From: Phycisphaeraceae bacterium
GTDB taxonomy: Bacteria > Planctomycetota > Phycisphaerae > Phycisphaerales > UBA1924
Assembly (NCBI GenBank): GCA_009827215.1
Contig: WUAJ01000008.1
Span: forward strand, 1-26,905
Length of the DNA: 26,905 nucleotides
Reading direction: 5' to 3'
Of this stretch, positions 7,005 through 14,669 are shown piece after piece; positions within the stretch are counted from its first letter, which is position 1; every line of letters starts with the position of its first letter. A program made the translations under genes and the position numbers. Under the pieces are notes generated by a model. It made no database searches. It had not been told where the DNA came from and saw only the letters and a list, made by a program, of their open reading frames with translations.

Positions 7005-8396
7005 TCAAACGACATCAGACGGATCGTAGACGCGGCGAAGATCGTGATAGAACCCCGGATAGGTCTTCGCAACGCACTTGGGATCGTTGATGACAATGTT
7101 GTCGAGGCGCAACGCAAGCAATGACAACGACATAGCCATTCGGTGATCGTCGTAGGTGTCCATGTAGACCGGAGATTCTGGGGATCGTAAATCTGCTGGA
7201 GGCGTGATCGAGAGCGTGTCCTCGTCGCCGTTGAGGTTGTCCGCGATCGTCACCCCGAGCTTCCCGAGTTCGGTCTTCATCGCTTCGATGCGATCGCACT
7301 CTTTGACGCGGAGTGTTTTGACCCCTCGGATGATCGTGGTTCCCGATGCGAAGCACGCGACGGACGCGAGCGACATCACTGCGTCCGGCATATCCCGCAT
7401 ATCACACATGATGGGACGCAGTGAGCTCGTCCCTCGGCATGCGATCGTGTCCTCACCAGTCACGATCGTGCATCCCATCTGCTCAAGCAGCTCCGGGAAT
7501 CGCGCATCACCCTGCTGGCTCTTGCTTAGATCGATCCCGAGGACGCGTACGAGCGTGTCAGGGAGCAGCGCACCCGCCGCCCACCAATAGGTCGCGCCCG
7601 ATGCATCAGGCTCAATATCCAGGACAAAGCGATCCATCCCATGCTGGATCCGGATCACTGAGAGATCCCCAGAATGCTGCGTCTGCACACCGAGATGATC
7701 GAGCAGCTCGAATGTCATCCGCACATAGCTCTCGGAGGTGATGCCATTGGGTTGTGTGATCGTCAGTCCATTGGGGAGCATTGGCGCGATGAGCATCAGC
7801 GCCGAAACAAACTGGCTCGATTGCGTCGGCTGGATCTCCACCGTCGTCGGGATCGACGACAGGTCATCCGGAGGCGTGATCCGGATCGGAGGAGAGCTGT
7901 TGTCCTTGAGATACTCGACTGTCGCGCCCAGCGTGGTGAGCAGATCCCCGAGCTCTCGGATCGGACGCTGCTGCATCCGTTCATTCCCAGTAATCGTCAT
8001 CGGCCTATCCGCGAGCAGCGCCGCTGCAGAGAGGAACCGCGTCGCCGTCCCCGCGTTGTTGAGATTGATCGTGCTGTTGTTTGGATCAACTAAGAGTCTT
8101 CCATTGGTCCCAGTGATGCGGACCGAGTGCTCATCGTGCTCGACTTTGGCGCCCAGTTGCTGGATCGCCGCGAGCATCCGCTGCGCATCGTCCGCTTCGA
8201 TGAGCGGGTGATTGATCGTCGATTCCCCCGGACCGATCGCGGCAAGCAACAGCGCCCGATTCGTCAGACTCTTGGAACCAGGTGGACGGATCGTCACATC
8301 AAGCGATGACCGCCCAACTCCCCGCGACCATCTCGGGAGCGAAAGCTGCTCAGGGAGCGTATCAATCGAGAGCTGTGATGGATCAGGGAACCGCAT
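7005..8396 (-). CDS. aroA: 3-phosphoshikimate 1-carboxyvinyltransferase (EPSP synthase)
   Basis: Sixth step of the shikimate pathway: it joins phosphoenolpyruvate to shikimate-3-phosphate. The product is 463 residues. The substrate-binding signature PPGSKSLTNRALLLAA lies near 38-53, and NLNNAGTATRFLSAAA is the second family signature. QPTQSSQFVSALMLIAP follows. The C-terminal RVKECDRIEAMKTELGKLG carries catalytic-site charged residues. A ~30-residue N-terminal extension precedes the first core strand. I start it at ATG 8396, four bases after the groES stop. An in-frame start at 8438 would lie inside groES. The tight spacing indicates co-transcription with groES, and aroB lies elsewhere, at 14666-15847. 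Confidence 0.96.
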   Translation of the reverse strand: MRFPDPSQLSIDTLPEQLSLPRWSRGVGRSSLDVTIRPPGSKSLTNRALLLAAIGPGESTINHPLIEADDAQRMLAAIQQLGAKVEHDEHSVRITGTNGRLLVDPNNSTINLNNAGTATRFLSAAALLADRPMTITGNERMQQRPIRELGDLLTTLGATVEYLKDNSSPPIRITPPDDLSSIPTTVEIQPTQSSQFVSALMLIAPMLPNGLTITQPNGITSESYVRMTFELLDHLGVQTQHSGDLSVIRIQHGMDRFVLDIEPDASGATYWWAAGALLPDTLVRVLGIDLSKSQQGDARFPELLEQMGCTIVTGEDTIACRGTSSLRPIMCDMRDMPDAVMSLASVACFASGTTIIRGVKTLRVKECDRIEAMKTELGKLGVTIADNLNGDEDTLSITPPADLRSPESPVYMDTYDDHRMAMSLSLLALRLDNIVINDPKCVAKTYPGFYHDLRRVYDPSDVV

Positions 8397-8400
8397 CGCG

Positions 8401-8721
8401 TCAGCCGTCTTTGCGGAACACCGCGACGACATCCTCAACAGGAATCACGAACAAACGATTGTCACCCTCGAAATCCACAGGGATCGCGTGCTTGGGATTA
8501 AAGAGGATCCGATCGTAGTTGCGGATTGGGTAATCCGGATCGTTGTCCACCTGTGTCGAGATCGCGACGACGCGCCCAGTGATGGTGGGGATCTCGATCT
8601 TGTCAGGGAGGTGGATGCCTTTGGAGGTCTGCTTCTTGTCCTCGTCCTTGCGGATCAGGACACGAGCGCCGATCGGCTCTACGGTTTCGAGTTCAGGTTT
8701 GGATGCTTTGCTTGAGGCCAT
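8401..8721 (-). CDS. groS: GroES-like co-chaperonin
   Basis: A 106-residue protein of the GroES (Cpn10) family. It opens with a ~12-residue Ser/Lys/Glu-rich extension, then VEPIGARVLIRKDE, the equivalent of the GroES first strand. A mobile-loop-like TSKGIHLPD carries Gly-Ile-His-Leu where GroES usually has Gly-Ile-Val-Leu, the GroEL contact. The barrel ends in RLFVIPVEDVVAVF. No groEL is adjacent, so this may be a second, specialised copy. It sits four bases ahead of aroA and 20 bases after an M28 peptidase gene. There is no SD. A perfect TATAAT ends five bases before the ATG, suggesting a leaderless message. Confidence 0.88.
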   Translation of the reverse strand: MASSKASKPELETVEPIGARVLIRKDEDKKQTSKGIHLPDKIEIPTITGRVVAISTQVDNDPDYPIRNYDRILFNPKHAIPVDFEGDNRLFVIPVEDVVAVFRKDG

Positions 8722-8726
8722 GGAGG

Positions 8727-8732
8727 ATTATA
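8727..8732 (-). promoter_or_regulatory. Perfect -10 box (TATAAT) abutting groES start
   Basis: On the minus strand TATAAT matches the sigma-70 consensus at all six bases and lies five bases before the groES ATG. Transcription would begin at or next to the start codon. The expected -35 position falls near the end of the upstream peptidase gene and shows no strong match. Confidence 0.5.
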
Positions 8733-8741
8733 GGAGTCCTA

Positions 8742-10769
8742 TTACTCGATGCCCTTAAGCGTCAACTCCACCTCGATCACATCCCCACCACGATCCACTG
8801 TCAGCTTCACCACATCGCCCGGCTGATGCTTGAGTAGCACCGGTGACCACGACTCAACCGACTTGATCCGCTCGCCGTTCCAGTGCGTGACGCGATCGTA
8901 TTGCATGAGACCCGCCTCGCTTGCGGAGGTCTCGTCGAAGACGCGCTGGATGAGCAAGCCCCCCTTGGTGTGGTCCGCCGGGATGATCCCGATCCGGACC
9001 TTGGGTTGCGAGTTCCCCTGATCGTCGTCTGTCCCAGTACCAATATCACGCGCATGAAGGAACGGCTCGCTCGTCATCGCGGCTCCAAAAGCAATGTCAG
9101 AGACCGTCATCGCGATCCGCGCCGCGCCCTCGATGTCGATCTTGTCGAGCGTGTCGTCTGGTGTGTGATAGTCATCATGCAACCCAGTGAAGAAGAACAT
9201 GTTCGGGATGTCCTTGTTCTCAAAGTTCGCGTGATCAGATCGACCATTCCCAACAGAAGTGTTCCGGTCGTACACCATCCCCGAGTTGTCGAGATGATAA
9301 GTCGCGAGCGCATCGAGCTCCTTGCTGGATTCAAAGCCACCAATCTCCAGTGGATCGGATTCGAGTCTTCCGATCATGTCCATGTTGAGCATGATCGTGT
9401 GCTGATCAATCCCAGCGATCGGATTGTTGACATAAAAACGCGAGCCGTTGAGTCCCGACTCCTCTGCCGTGAAGAGCAAGAACAGCACGGAGCGTGCGTC
9501 TTGATCCGGAGCAAGCTGCGTGTAGCGTTCACTCAAACGCTTCGCCGCGAGGATGACTCCAGAGGTTCCCGACGCGTTGTCATCGGCGCCTGGATGGATG
9601 ATCCCAGTGTGTCCGCCGCGTGATCCGAAGTGTCCGTATCCGACATGATCGTAGTGAGCCCCGATGACGATGTACTCGTCCGCGAGTTCTCCCTTGCCTT
9701 CAAGCACCGCGCCGACATTGTCTGTGAAAGTGGGGGTGCGTTCGATCTCGACGCTCACTTCAATAGCTGATCCATCGATCTCCTCAACGACTCCTTCTAT
9801 GTTTGCTCGTGCGATCAACTCGTCGAGCTGCAAACCTCCTCGATCGAGGATTTCTTGAGCCACTTCTGAAGTGATCGAGAGCACTGGGATATCAAACTTC
9901 GGACCGCCACGATTCCCACGCCGCACACCCGCTGGTGGTGAGGTCGATCCGATGGAGTCGAGGATTCCCGCGTTGATGTCGTTCGCATCATCAACCGAAA
10001 CAATGAGCACCGCTTCAGCTCCGCGCCGTTCGAGCGCGCTGATCTTGTAGGTCAATCGTGAGTGATGAGACCATCCGTCCTCTCTCCAGAGCGAGTTCCC
10101 CTGCTCATCCATCGGCTCGTATTTGAGGCACATCGCGATCTTGCCCTCGAGGTTCTCGTTGGAATCAAACCCAAGATACCCATCAGGTCCCGAGACCACG
10201 GCATACCCCGTGAACACCACCTCGCCCTCCGCATCGGTCGATCCCGAATACGCAAGTGGTGCGAACTCGTGATCCGCGATCAAATCATCGCCGTTGACCG
10301 ACATGGATTGAACTTTGGCGCTGAGCGAGTACCCGATCGGGACCGCTTGTCGAAAGCTCGCGTTCTTGGTGACAATCTCCACGCCGTCTTCAGTGGTTTC
10401 TGTCTCACTGAATGCCGGCTGCAATCCAATCTGCTTGAGTTCGTTCTCGATATAGTTCGCTGCGTCCTTGATTCCCTGCGTTCCCGGCGCTCTCCCCTCA
10501 CGCTGCGCATCTCCAATGTACTCGATCATGCGTGTGTATTCCTCGATGATCAGTGCGTCCATCTCTGGAAGCTTAGCATCGCGTGCCTTGCGTTGCAGAT
10601 TCTTCTTGTTCTCTTCGAGGTTCCGCTGAGCACGCTGCTTTCTCATCTCGCGAGCAGTCTCAGGCGTGCTCGACCAAGCCGGTGCTTGTAAGCTCGCGCC
10701 GAATAGCACAACGCTTGAAACGATCAGAAAGCGGGATAGGTGTGTACGAAAGGGATTGGATTGAGTCAT
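8742..10769 (-). CDS. Secreted M28 metallopeptidase with PA and PDZ domains
   Basis: A 675-residue exported zinc peptidase. It has a signal peptide (about 1-33), a Lys/Arg-rich helix (38-65), and the start of the M28 fold (70-145). A protease-associated insert spans about 165-330, including EGEVVFTGYAVV and AEAVLIVSV. The M28 core runs about 345-565: His372 in GAHYDH, GADDNASG at 394-401, Glu436-Glu437 in TAEES, Asp464 in NMDMIGR and His535 in DDYHTPDDT. A C-terminal PDZ domain covers about 585-673 (GGLLIQRV, SASEAGLMQYDRVTHWNG). All metal-site motifs are present, so it should be active. A PDZ domain on M28 may restrain or target the enzyme. TAGAAA lies five bases before ATG. It begins 18 bases after lipB. 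Confidence 0.94.
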   Translation of the reverse strand: MTQSNPFRTHLSRFLIVSSVVLFGASLQAPAWSSTPETAREMRKQRAQRNLEENKKNLQRKARDAKLPEMDALIIEEYTRMIEYIGDAQREGRAPGTQGIKDAANYIENELKQIGLQPAFSETETTEDGVEIVTKNASFRQAVPIGYSLSAKVQSMSVNGDDLIADHEFAPLAYSGSTDAEGEVVFTGYAVVSGPDGYLGFDSNENLEGKIAMCLKYEPMDEQGNSLWREDGWSHHSRLTYKISALERRGAEAVLIVSVDDANDINAGILDSIGSTSPPAGVRRGNRGGPKFDIPVLSITSEVAQEILDRGGLQLDELIARANIEGVVEEIDGSAIEVSVEIERTPTFTDNVGAVLEGKGELADEYIVIGAHYDHVGYGHFGSRGGHTGIIHPGADDNASGTSGVILAAKRLSERYTQLAPDQDARSVLFLLFTAEESGLNGSRFYVNNPIAGIDQHTIMLNMDMIGRLESDPLEIGGFESSKELDALATYHLDNSGMVYDRNTSVGNGRSDHANFENKDIPNMFFFTGLHDDYHTPDDTLDKIDIEGAARIAMTVSDIAFGAAMTSEPFLHARDIGTGTDDDQGNSQPKVRIGIIPADHTKGGLLIQRVFDETSASEAGLMQYDRVTHWNGERIKSVESWSPVLLKHQPGDVVKLTVDRGGDVIEVELTLKGIE

Positions 10770-10774
10770 GCTGA

Positions 10775-10780
10775 TTTCTA
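10775..10780 (-). promoter_or_regulatory. -10-like box (TAGAAA) abutting M28 peptidase start
   Basis: On the minus strand TAGAAA ends five bases before ATG 10769, with no SD. The match to the -10 consensus is modest (four of six), but the position repeats that at groES, lipB and other genes here. Confidence 0.3.
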
Positions 10781-10787
10781 CCAGTTC

Positions 10788-11537
10788 CTAAAGCTTTGGT
10801 TTCGTGTTCACGGCTTCAATCTGCTCAATGAGCAAGCCGCTGAGATGGGAATACAACGAGTCTACAAGATTACTCATCGAGGGAGCACGATCTCCCAAAA
10901 TCTGCTGTATCGAGACAACAGGGCGCCCTGCGAGACCACATGGGACAATGAGCTTGTAGTGATCCATATTGGTGCTCAGATTGATCGCGAGCCCGTGCAG
11001 GGTGATCCACTTGCGAACACGCACCCCGATCGCGCAAACCTTCGCGGATTGATCGCTCTCGAAACGATGCTGTGGGTTGTCTTTAGGATCAATCCACACC
11101 CCAGTCGCATCGGGATCGGTCGATCCGACAATGTCATACTCCGCCAAGGTCCCGATGACCGCGGCTTCGAGCAAACGGATGTACTCATGAATCCGGACTT
11201 TCACCGCGTTGAGATCGATGATCGGATAGCACACCAGTTGTCCAGGACCGTGATAGGTGACATCGCCACCCCGATCGGTCTGATGCAACTCCACACCGTG
11301 CTGAGCGAGCAGTTCTTCTGACGCGATGACATGCGACGCCGCTTCAGGTCGTCTCGTGACGGTAATCACCGCCGGATGCTCGACCATCAAGATCCGTCCG
11401 ATCTCGGATCGGTCCTGCTCCCTCGATTCGAGCACCGCTTGGTGATGCTCGCACTGGACCTCATACGCCTCTGTATACGGCATCTTCCCGAGCACGAAAC
11501 GGGATAAAAACTGGGATGGTTTGGAGGGATCGGGCAC
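10788..11537 (-). CDS. lipB: Octanoyltransferase (lipoate-protein ligase B)
   Basis: Transfers octanoyl groups from acyl carrier protein to lipoyl domains of 2-oxoacid dehydrogenases and the glycine cleavage system, the first step of lipoate synthesis in the cytoplasm. The product is 249 residues. The signature RGGDVTYHGPGQLVCYPI begins at 89. Lys166 in KVCAIGVRV and Cys200 in IVPCGLAG are the expected catalytic pair. HGLAINL sits between them. The start is GTG 11537. The residues after it (FVLGKMPYTEAYEVQ) align with the family N-terminus, so a later start would cut the fold, and TACCAT lies five bases upstream. Divergent from lpxA across only 34 bases. No lipA is present in the window. Confidence 0.95.
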   Translation of the reverse strand: MPDPSKPSQFLSRFVLGKMPYTEAYEVQCEHHQAVLESREQDRSEIGRILMVEHPAVITVTRRPEAASHVIASEELLAQHGVELHQTDRGGDVTYHGPGQLVCYPIIDLNAVKVRIHEYIRLLEAAVIGTLAEYDIVGSTDPDATGVWIDPKDNPQHRFESDQSAKVCAIGVRVRKWITLHGLAINLSTNMDHYKLIVPCGLAGRPVVSIQQILGDRAPSMSNLVDSLYSHLSGLLIEQIEAVNTKPKL

Positions 11538-11542
11538 AGCAG

Positions 11543-11565
11543 ATGGTATGCAATCGACCTAGACT
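11543..11565. promoter_or_regulatory. Compact divergent -10 pair between lipB and lpxA
   Basis: In the 34-base gap, TACCAT on the minus strand (11548-11543) ends five bases before the lipB GTG. TAGACT on the plus strand (11560-11565) ends six bases before the lpxA ATG. Any -35 element of each would lie in or near the start of the opposite gene, so the two promoters should interfere. Neither gene has an SD sequence. Confidence 0.4.
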
Positions 11566-11571
11566 CTTCGC

Positions 11572-12408
11572 ATGAGCAATATCCACCCAAGCGCGATCAT
11601 CGGCGACGAAGTCACCCTCGCCGAAGATGTCCTGATCGGTCCAAACTGTGTTGTGATGGGCAAGGTCACGCTCGGAGCAGGCGTCCGACTCATGGCATCC
11701 GTTCACCTCCAGGGACCACTGACTGTGGGTGAACGCACCACCTTCTATCCCGGAGCGCTCATCGGATTCGAGCCCCAGGACTTCAAGTTCAAACCGGGAA
11801 TGCCAACCGCAGGGGTCGAGATCGGTTCGGATTGCATCTTCCGCGAGCACTCCACTGTCCACGCCGCGACCAACGCAGATAAACCGACGCATGTTGGAGA
11901 CCGCACCTTCTTCATGGTCAACACCCACGCCGGTCATGATGCGTGGGTCGGTTCCGATGTCGTCATGGTCAACAACACAGGATTGGGTGGACACAGCGAG
12001 GTACACGACCGCGCTATTCTTTCCGGCGGCACCATGCTCCACCAGTTTGGACGCGTTGGTCGTCAAGCGATGACCTCAGGAGTCACGACGCTCACCAACG
12101 ACCTACCACCATACTTCATGGCTTCTGAACGAAACACCGTCGTGGGGATCAATGTCGTCGGGATGCGCCGTGCCGGGATGAGCCGAGACGATATCAACGC
12201 CGTCAAGCGTGCGTATACCGAGGTCTTCCGACGCAATCTTCCAGCGAAGGAGATGCACAAGGAACTCGAAGCTCGCGCTCAGGAGTCCTCCGCGGTCAAA
12301 GACATCTACGAGTTCGTCATAAGCTCCAAACGCGCGATCTGTCCAGTCGGAGGACGCAAACGCTCACGCGCTATCGACGACCAAGGCCCTCTCATCGCAC
12401 GCGCATGA
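11572..12408 (+). CDS. lpxA: UDP-N-acetylglucosamine acyltransferase
   Basis: First step of lipid A synthesis: it adds a hydroxyacyl chain from acyl carrier protein to UDP-GlcNAc. A 278-residue left-handed beta-helix protein with hexapeptide repeats through about 1-190 (IGDEVTLAEDVLIGPN and similar). The catalytic base is His122 in NTHAGHD, matching His125 of E. coli LpxA. FREHSTVHAA corresponds to the acceptor-binding segment, and GMRRAGMSRDDINAVKRAY to the C-terminal helical domain. It argues for an LPS-bearing outer membrane. No lpxD or lpxC is in the window. The ATG has TAGACT six bases upstream and no SD. It overlaps the next gene by four bases. Confidence 0.94.
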   Translation: MSNIHPSAIIGDEVTLAEDVLIGPNCVVMGKVTLGAGVRLMASVHLQGPLTVGERTTFYPGALIGFEPQDFKFKPGMPTAGVEIGSDCIFREHSTVHAATNADKPTHVGDRTFFMVNTHAGHDAWVGSDVVMVNNTGLGGHSEVHDRAILSGGTMLHQFGRVGRQAMTSGVTTLTNDLPPYFMASERNTVVGINVVGMRRAGMSRDDINAVKRAYTEVFRRNLPAKEMHKELEARAQESSAVKDIYEFVISSKRAICPVGGRKRSRAIDDQGPLIARA

Positions 12409-13343
12409 GTCTCTTTCCGATCCAAGCGGGAAATGAGAACGCACCGTTTGATCTCAACGGCGCACACGCCGCGCTCTGTGTCCTCGCCTCCGGATCACGA
12501 GGGAACTGCAGCGTGCTTGTTATCCCGCGCACAGAAACTTCTCCGCGTCGAGTCTACCTGATCGATGCGGGACTGAGTCCACGCAGAACCGCATCGCTGC
12601 TCGCGCAGCGTGGTATCCGTCCCGATGAAGTGGACGCGATCATCTACACGCACCTCGATTCGGATCACTGCTACGCAGGATGGGTCCGCGCGATCCGTCC
12701 CGGCTACTTCCGCGCCAAGCTCATGATTCATCGAGGACACCTCGGACGCGCCGAACGCATGGGACTGCTCGCACTCAAGACCGAACCCTTCGACAACGAG
12801 CACGAGCTTGGTCCGAATCTTCGCTTGTTTACCGAAGTCCTCTCGCACGATTCTCTCGGAGTCGCGTGCTTCCGTTTCGTGTTCGACAACGATGCAGGGA
12901 AGACCGCACACCTCGGATACGCGACCGACTGCGGCAGAGTCACGCCTGGACTCATCGAACACCTCAGCGATGTAGACACCCTCGCAATTGAATCCAACTA
13001 CTGTCCCGACATGCAGGAAGCATCGGGGAGACCCGCGTACCTCAAGAAACGCATCATGGGAGGATCGGGGCACCTCAGCAATCAACTCAGCGCCCACGCC
13101 GTATCGCGCATGAAGCCGCGTGAGCACCTCGTGCTGCTGCACCTCTCGCAGGAATGCAACACGCCGGACCTCGCCGCGAGTGAGCACGCGCATGAAGGGA
13201 TCACGCGGACCATCTCGCTCCAGCACGAAGCAACACCGTGGATCCCTGTCAACTCGTGCGCTGATAGGCGTCCCGCCGTGTATCCGCGCGTCACCATGCG
13301 TCAGGGTTCGCTCTTTCGCCAAGCGAGTCATCGAGGCTCCTGA
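12405..13343 (+). CDS. Metallo-beta-lactamase-fold hydrolase (YycJ/WalJ-like)
   Basis: A 312-residue hydrolase of the metallo-beta-lactamase fold, closest in pattern to YycJ-type proteins, which are thought to act as nucleases or in cell-wall signalling. It has CVLASGSRGNCSVLV near 25-39, LIDAGLS near 52-58, the metal motif THLDSDH at 82-88, a late YATDCG, AIESNYCPDM and GGSGHLSNQLSA. The metal motif is unusual: Asp85 stands where the HxHxDH consensus has its second histidine, as in the HxDxDH form of ComEC-type proteins. The N-terminal ~20 residues are extra. ATGA overlap with lpxA implies translational coupling. The gene ends in TGATG, shared with the methyltransferase start. Substrate unknown. 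Confidence 0.85.
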   Translation: MSLFPIQAGNENAPFDLNGAHAALCVLASGSRGNCSVLVIPRTETSPRRVYLIDAGLSPRRTASLLAQRGIRPDEVDAIIYTHLDSDHCYAGWVRAIRPGYFRAKLMIHRGHLGRAERMGLLALKTEPFDNEHELGPNLRLFTEVLSHDSLGVACFRFVFDNDAGKTAHLGYATDCGRVTPGLIEHLSDVDTLAIESNYCPDMQEASGRPAYLKKRIMGGSGHLSNQLSAHAVSRMKPREHLVLLHLSQECNTPDLAASEHAHEGITRTISLQHEATPWIPVNSCADRRPAVYPRVTMRQGSLFRQASHRGS

Positions 13344-14146
13344 TGTCCGCAGGCTCCCGCGTTCTCTATAAGTTCAAACGATTGCTCCGCTACCTCGGAG
13401 TCTATAAACGCACCATCACGATGCAAGACGGCATCCGCTACCGAGAACGCTCCGGGATCTCCCTGCGAAGAGCACTCAGCGATACAGGTCCCGGTGTCAA
13501 AGAATACGATGTCCGACTCCCCTGGATCGATATGGATGGCCGAAGAGGTATGCGCATCCGCTACACCAACAGCCGTCTTTATGCTGATGTAGGACACGAT
13601 CCGCGCATTGTGCTTTACGCGCAGTTCCTCGAACACATCCGTCCCGGCATGCGCGTCCTCGAACTCGGATGCGGGACTGGAGGTGGCTCCGCACTCCTCG
13701 CGCACGCTGTCGGCCCATCAGGTGGGATCGTCGCCGTGGATCGTGATGGCGAATCGATCCGCTTCGCGCGTCAGCGCCACCGATCTGATCACTGCTCATT
13801 TGAGCTCGGATGGATCGAAGCACTCGAAGGGGAGATCAATGGTGCGTTCGAAGCGGTGGTATGCGTGGATCTGCTCCGAGGGACCAAAGACACCCCAGAG
13901 GGCGCCCGCGTCATTGTCGAGGTTGGTCGTGTCGTTCGTCCCGGCGGCTTATTGATCGCGATTGTGACCGAAGAATCCGATCTCGCGCCGCTCAAAGACG
14001 GCTTCGAAGGTCTCGGACTCGTGCTCGAAAGAACACTCATCCCTTGCAATCGGACTGGGTGGACCGGATGCGTTTACCAGCGTCCAGGTCAGATCCAAAG
14101 AGCACCAACTCGGGATTATCACGAACCAGATCCGTTCCTTGAATGA
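13343..14146 (+). CDS. Class I SAM-dependent methyltransferase
   Basis: A 267-residue methyltransferase. After a basic ~100-residue N-terminal region, motif I RVLELGCGTGGGS sits near 104-116 and the acidic end of the second strand is Asp133 in VAVDRDG. AVVCVDLL marks the fourth strand, and VVRPGGLLIAIV the post-motif region. These place it among small-molecule or lipid methyltransferases without fixing the substrate. The basic start (KFKRLLRYLGVYKR) could bind a membrane or nucleic acid, which is a guess. Its ATG overlaps the upstream stop by one base (TGATG). Position between lpxA and rsfS gives no firm clue to function. Confidence 0.85.
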   Translation: MSAGSRVLYKFKRLLRYLGVYKRTITMQDGIRYRERSGISLRRALSDTGPGVKEYDVRLPWIDMDGRRGMRIRYTNSRLYADVGHDPRIVLYAQFLEHIRPGMRVLELGCGTGGGSALLAHAVGPSGGIVAVDRDGESIRFARQRHRSDHCSFELGWIEALEGEINGAFEAVVCVDLLRGTKDTPEGARVIVEVGRVVRPGGLLIAIVTEESDLAPLKDGFEGLGLVLERTLIPCNRTGWTGCVYQRPGQIQRAPTRDYHEPDPFLE

Positions 14147-14195
14147 GTCGGTTTCCACTGGGGAATCCGGACCCATCCGCCTATCCTTGATCTAT

Positions 14196-14669
14196 ATGAA
14201 CGAACACAGCGACCAACACTCTTCAGCCCCTGATCCATCCCCAAGCACTGGAGGAGGGACCACCCTCTCAGATCAACAGGGGATCCTCGAAGTCGAGCAG
14301 GCGCGGGACTTTGCGCAAGCGATGGGCACCTCCCTACTCGGAGATAAGTGCGAGCATGTGGTGATCCTCGATGTCCACAAGACCTCGCCTGTCACCGGAT
14401 TTATTGTCATCGGATCGGGAACCTCCGCTCGTCAGATGCGATCATCGCTCGAGAACCTTAACGATGTCGCGAAGGGCTTCGGGACCAGCGCCTATCACAT
14501 CTCCAGCGACAACGACGCGCTGTGGTTACTCGCAGACTTTGTCGATGTAGTCGTGCATGTCTTCGAGCCCAATGCTCGCGCCCACTACGATCTCGAATCC
14601 ATGTGGCCTGAAGCACCGATGGTCGAGGTTCCGCCGTTCATCCCGCCTGCAAGCGAGACTCAAGCGTGA
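14196..14669 (+). CDS. rsfS: Ribosomal silencing factor RsfS
   Basis: Binds ribosomal protein uL14 on the 50S subunit and blocks subunit joining when nutrients are scarce. The product is 157 residues. A ~35-residue polar extension is followed by the RsfS core: VVILDVHKTSPVTGFIVIGS, then GTSARQMRSSLENL, then DNDALWLLADFVDVVVHVFE, then ARAHYDLESMWPEA. The tail is Pro-rich. I chose ATG 14196. An in-frame TTG at 14139 overlaps the methyltransferase end and would add 19 non-conserved residues. TATCCT lies eight bases before ATG 14196. The gene overlaps aroB by four bases (GTGA). The usual partners nadD and proA are not adjacent. Confidence 0.92.
   Translation: MNEHSDQHSSAPDPSPSTGGGTTLSDQQGILEVEQARDFAQAMGTSLLGDKCEHVVILDVHKTSPVTGFIVIGSGTSARQMRSSLENLNDVAKGFGTSAYHISSDNDALWLLADFVDVVVHVFEPNARAHYDLESMWPEAPMVEVPPFIPPASETQA

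Noticed and set aside
8883..9623. 246-residue plus-strand open frame inside the M28-PDZ gene
   Set aside because: Arg/Val-rich antisense shadow of a gene with intact metal-site motifs.
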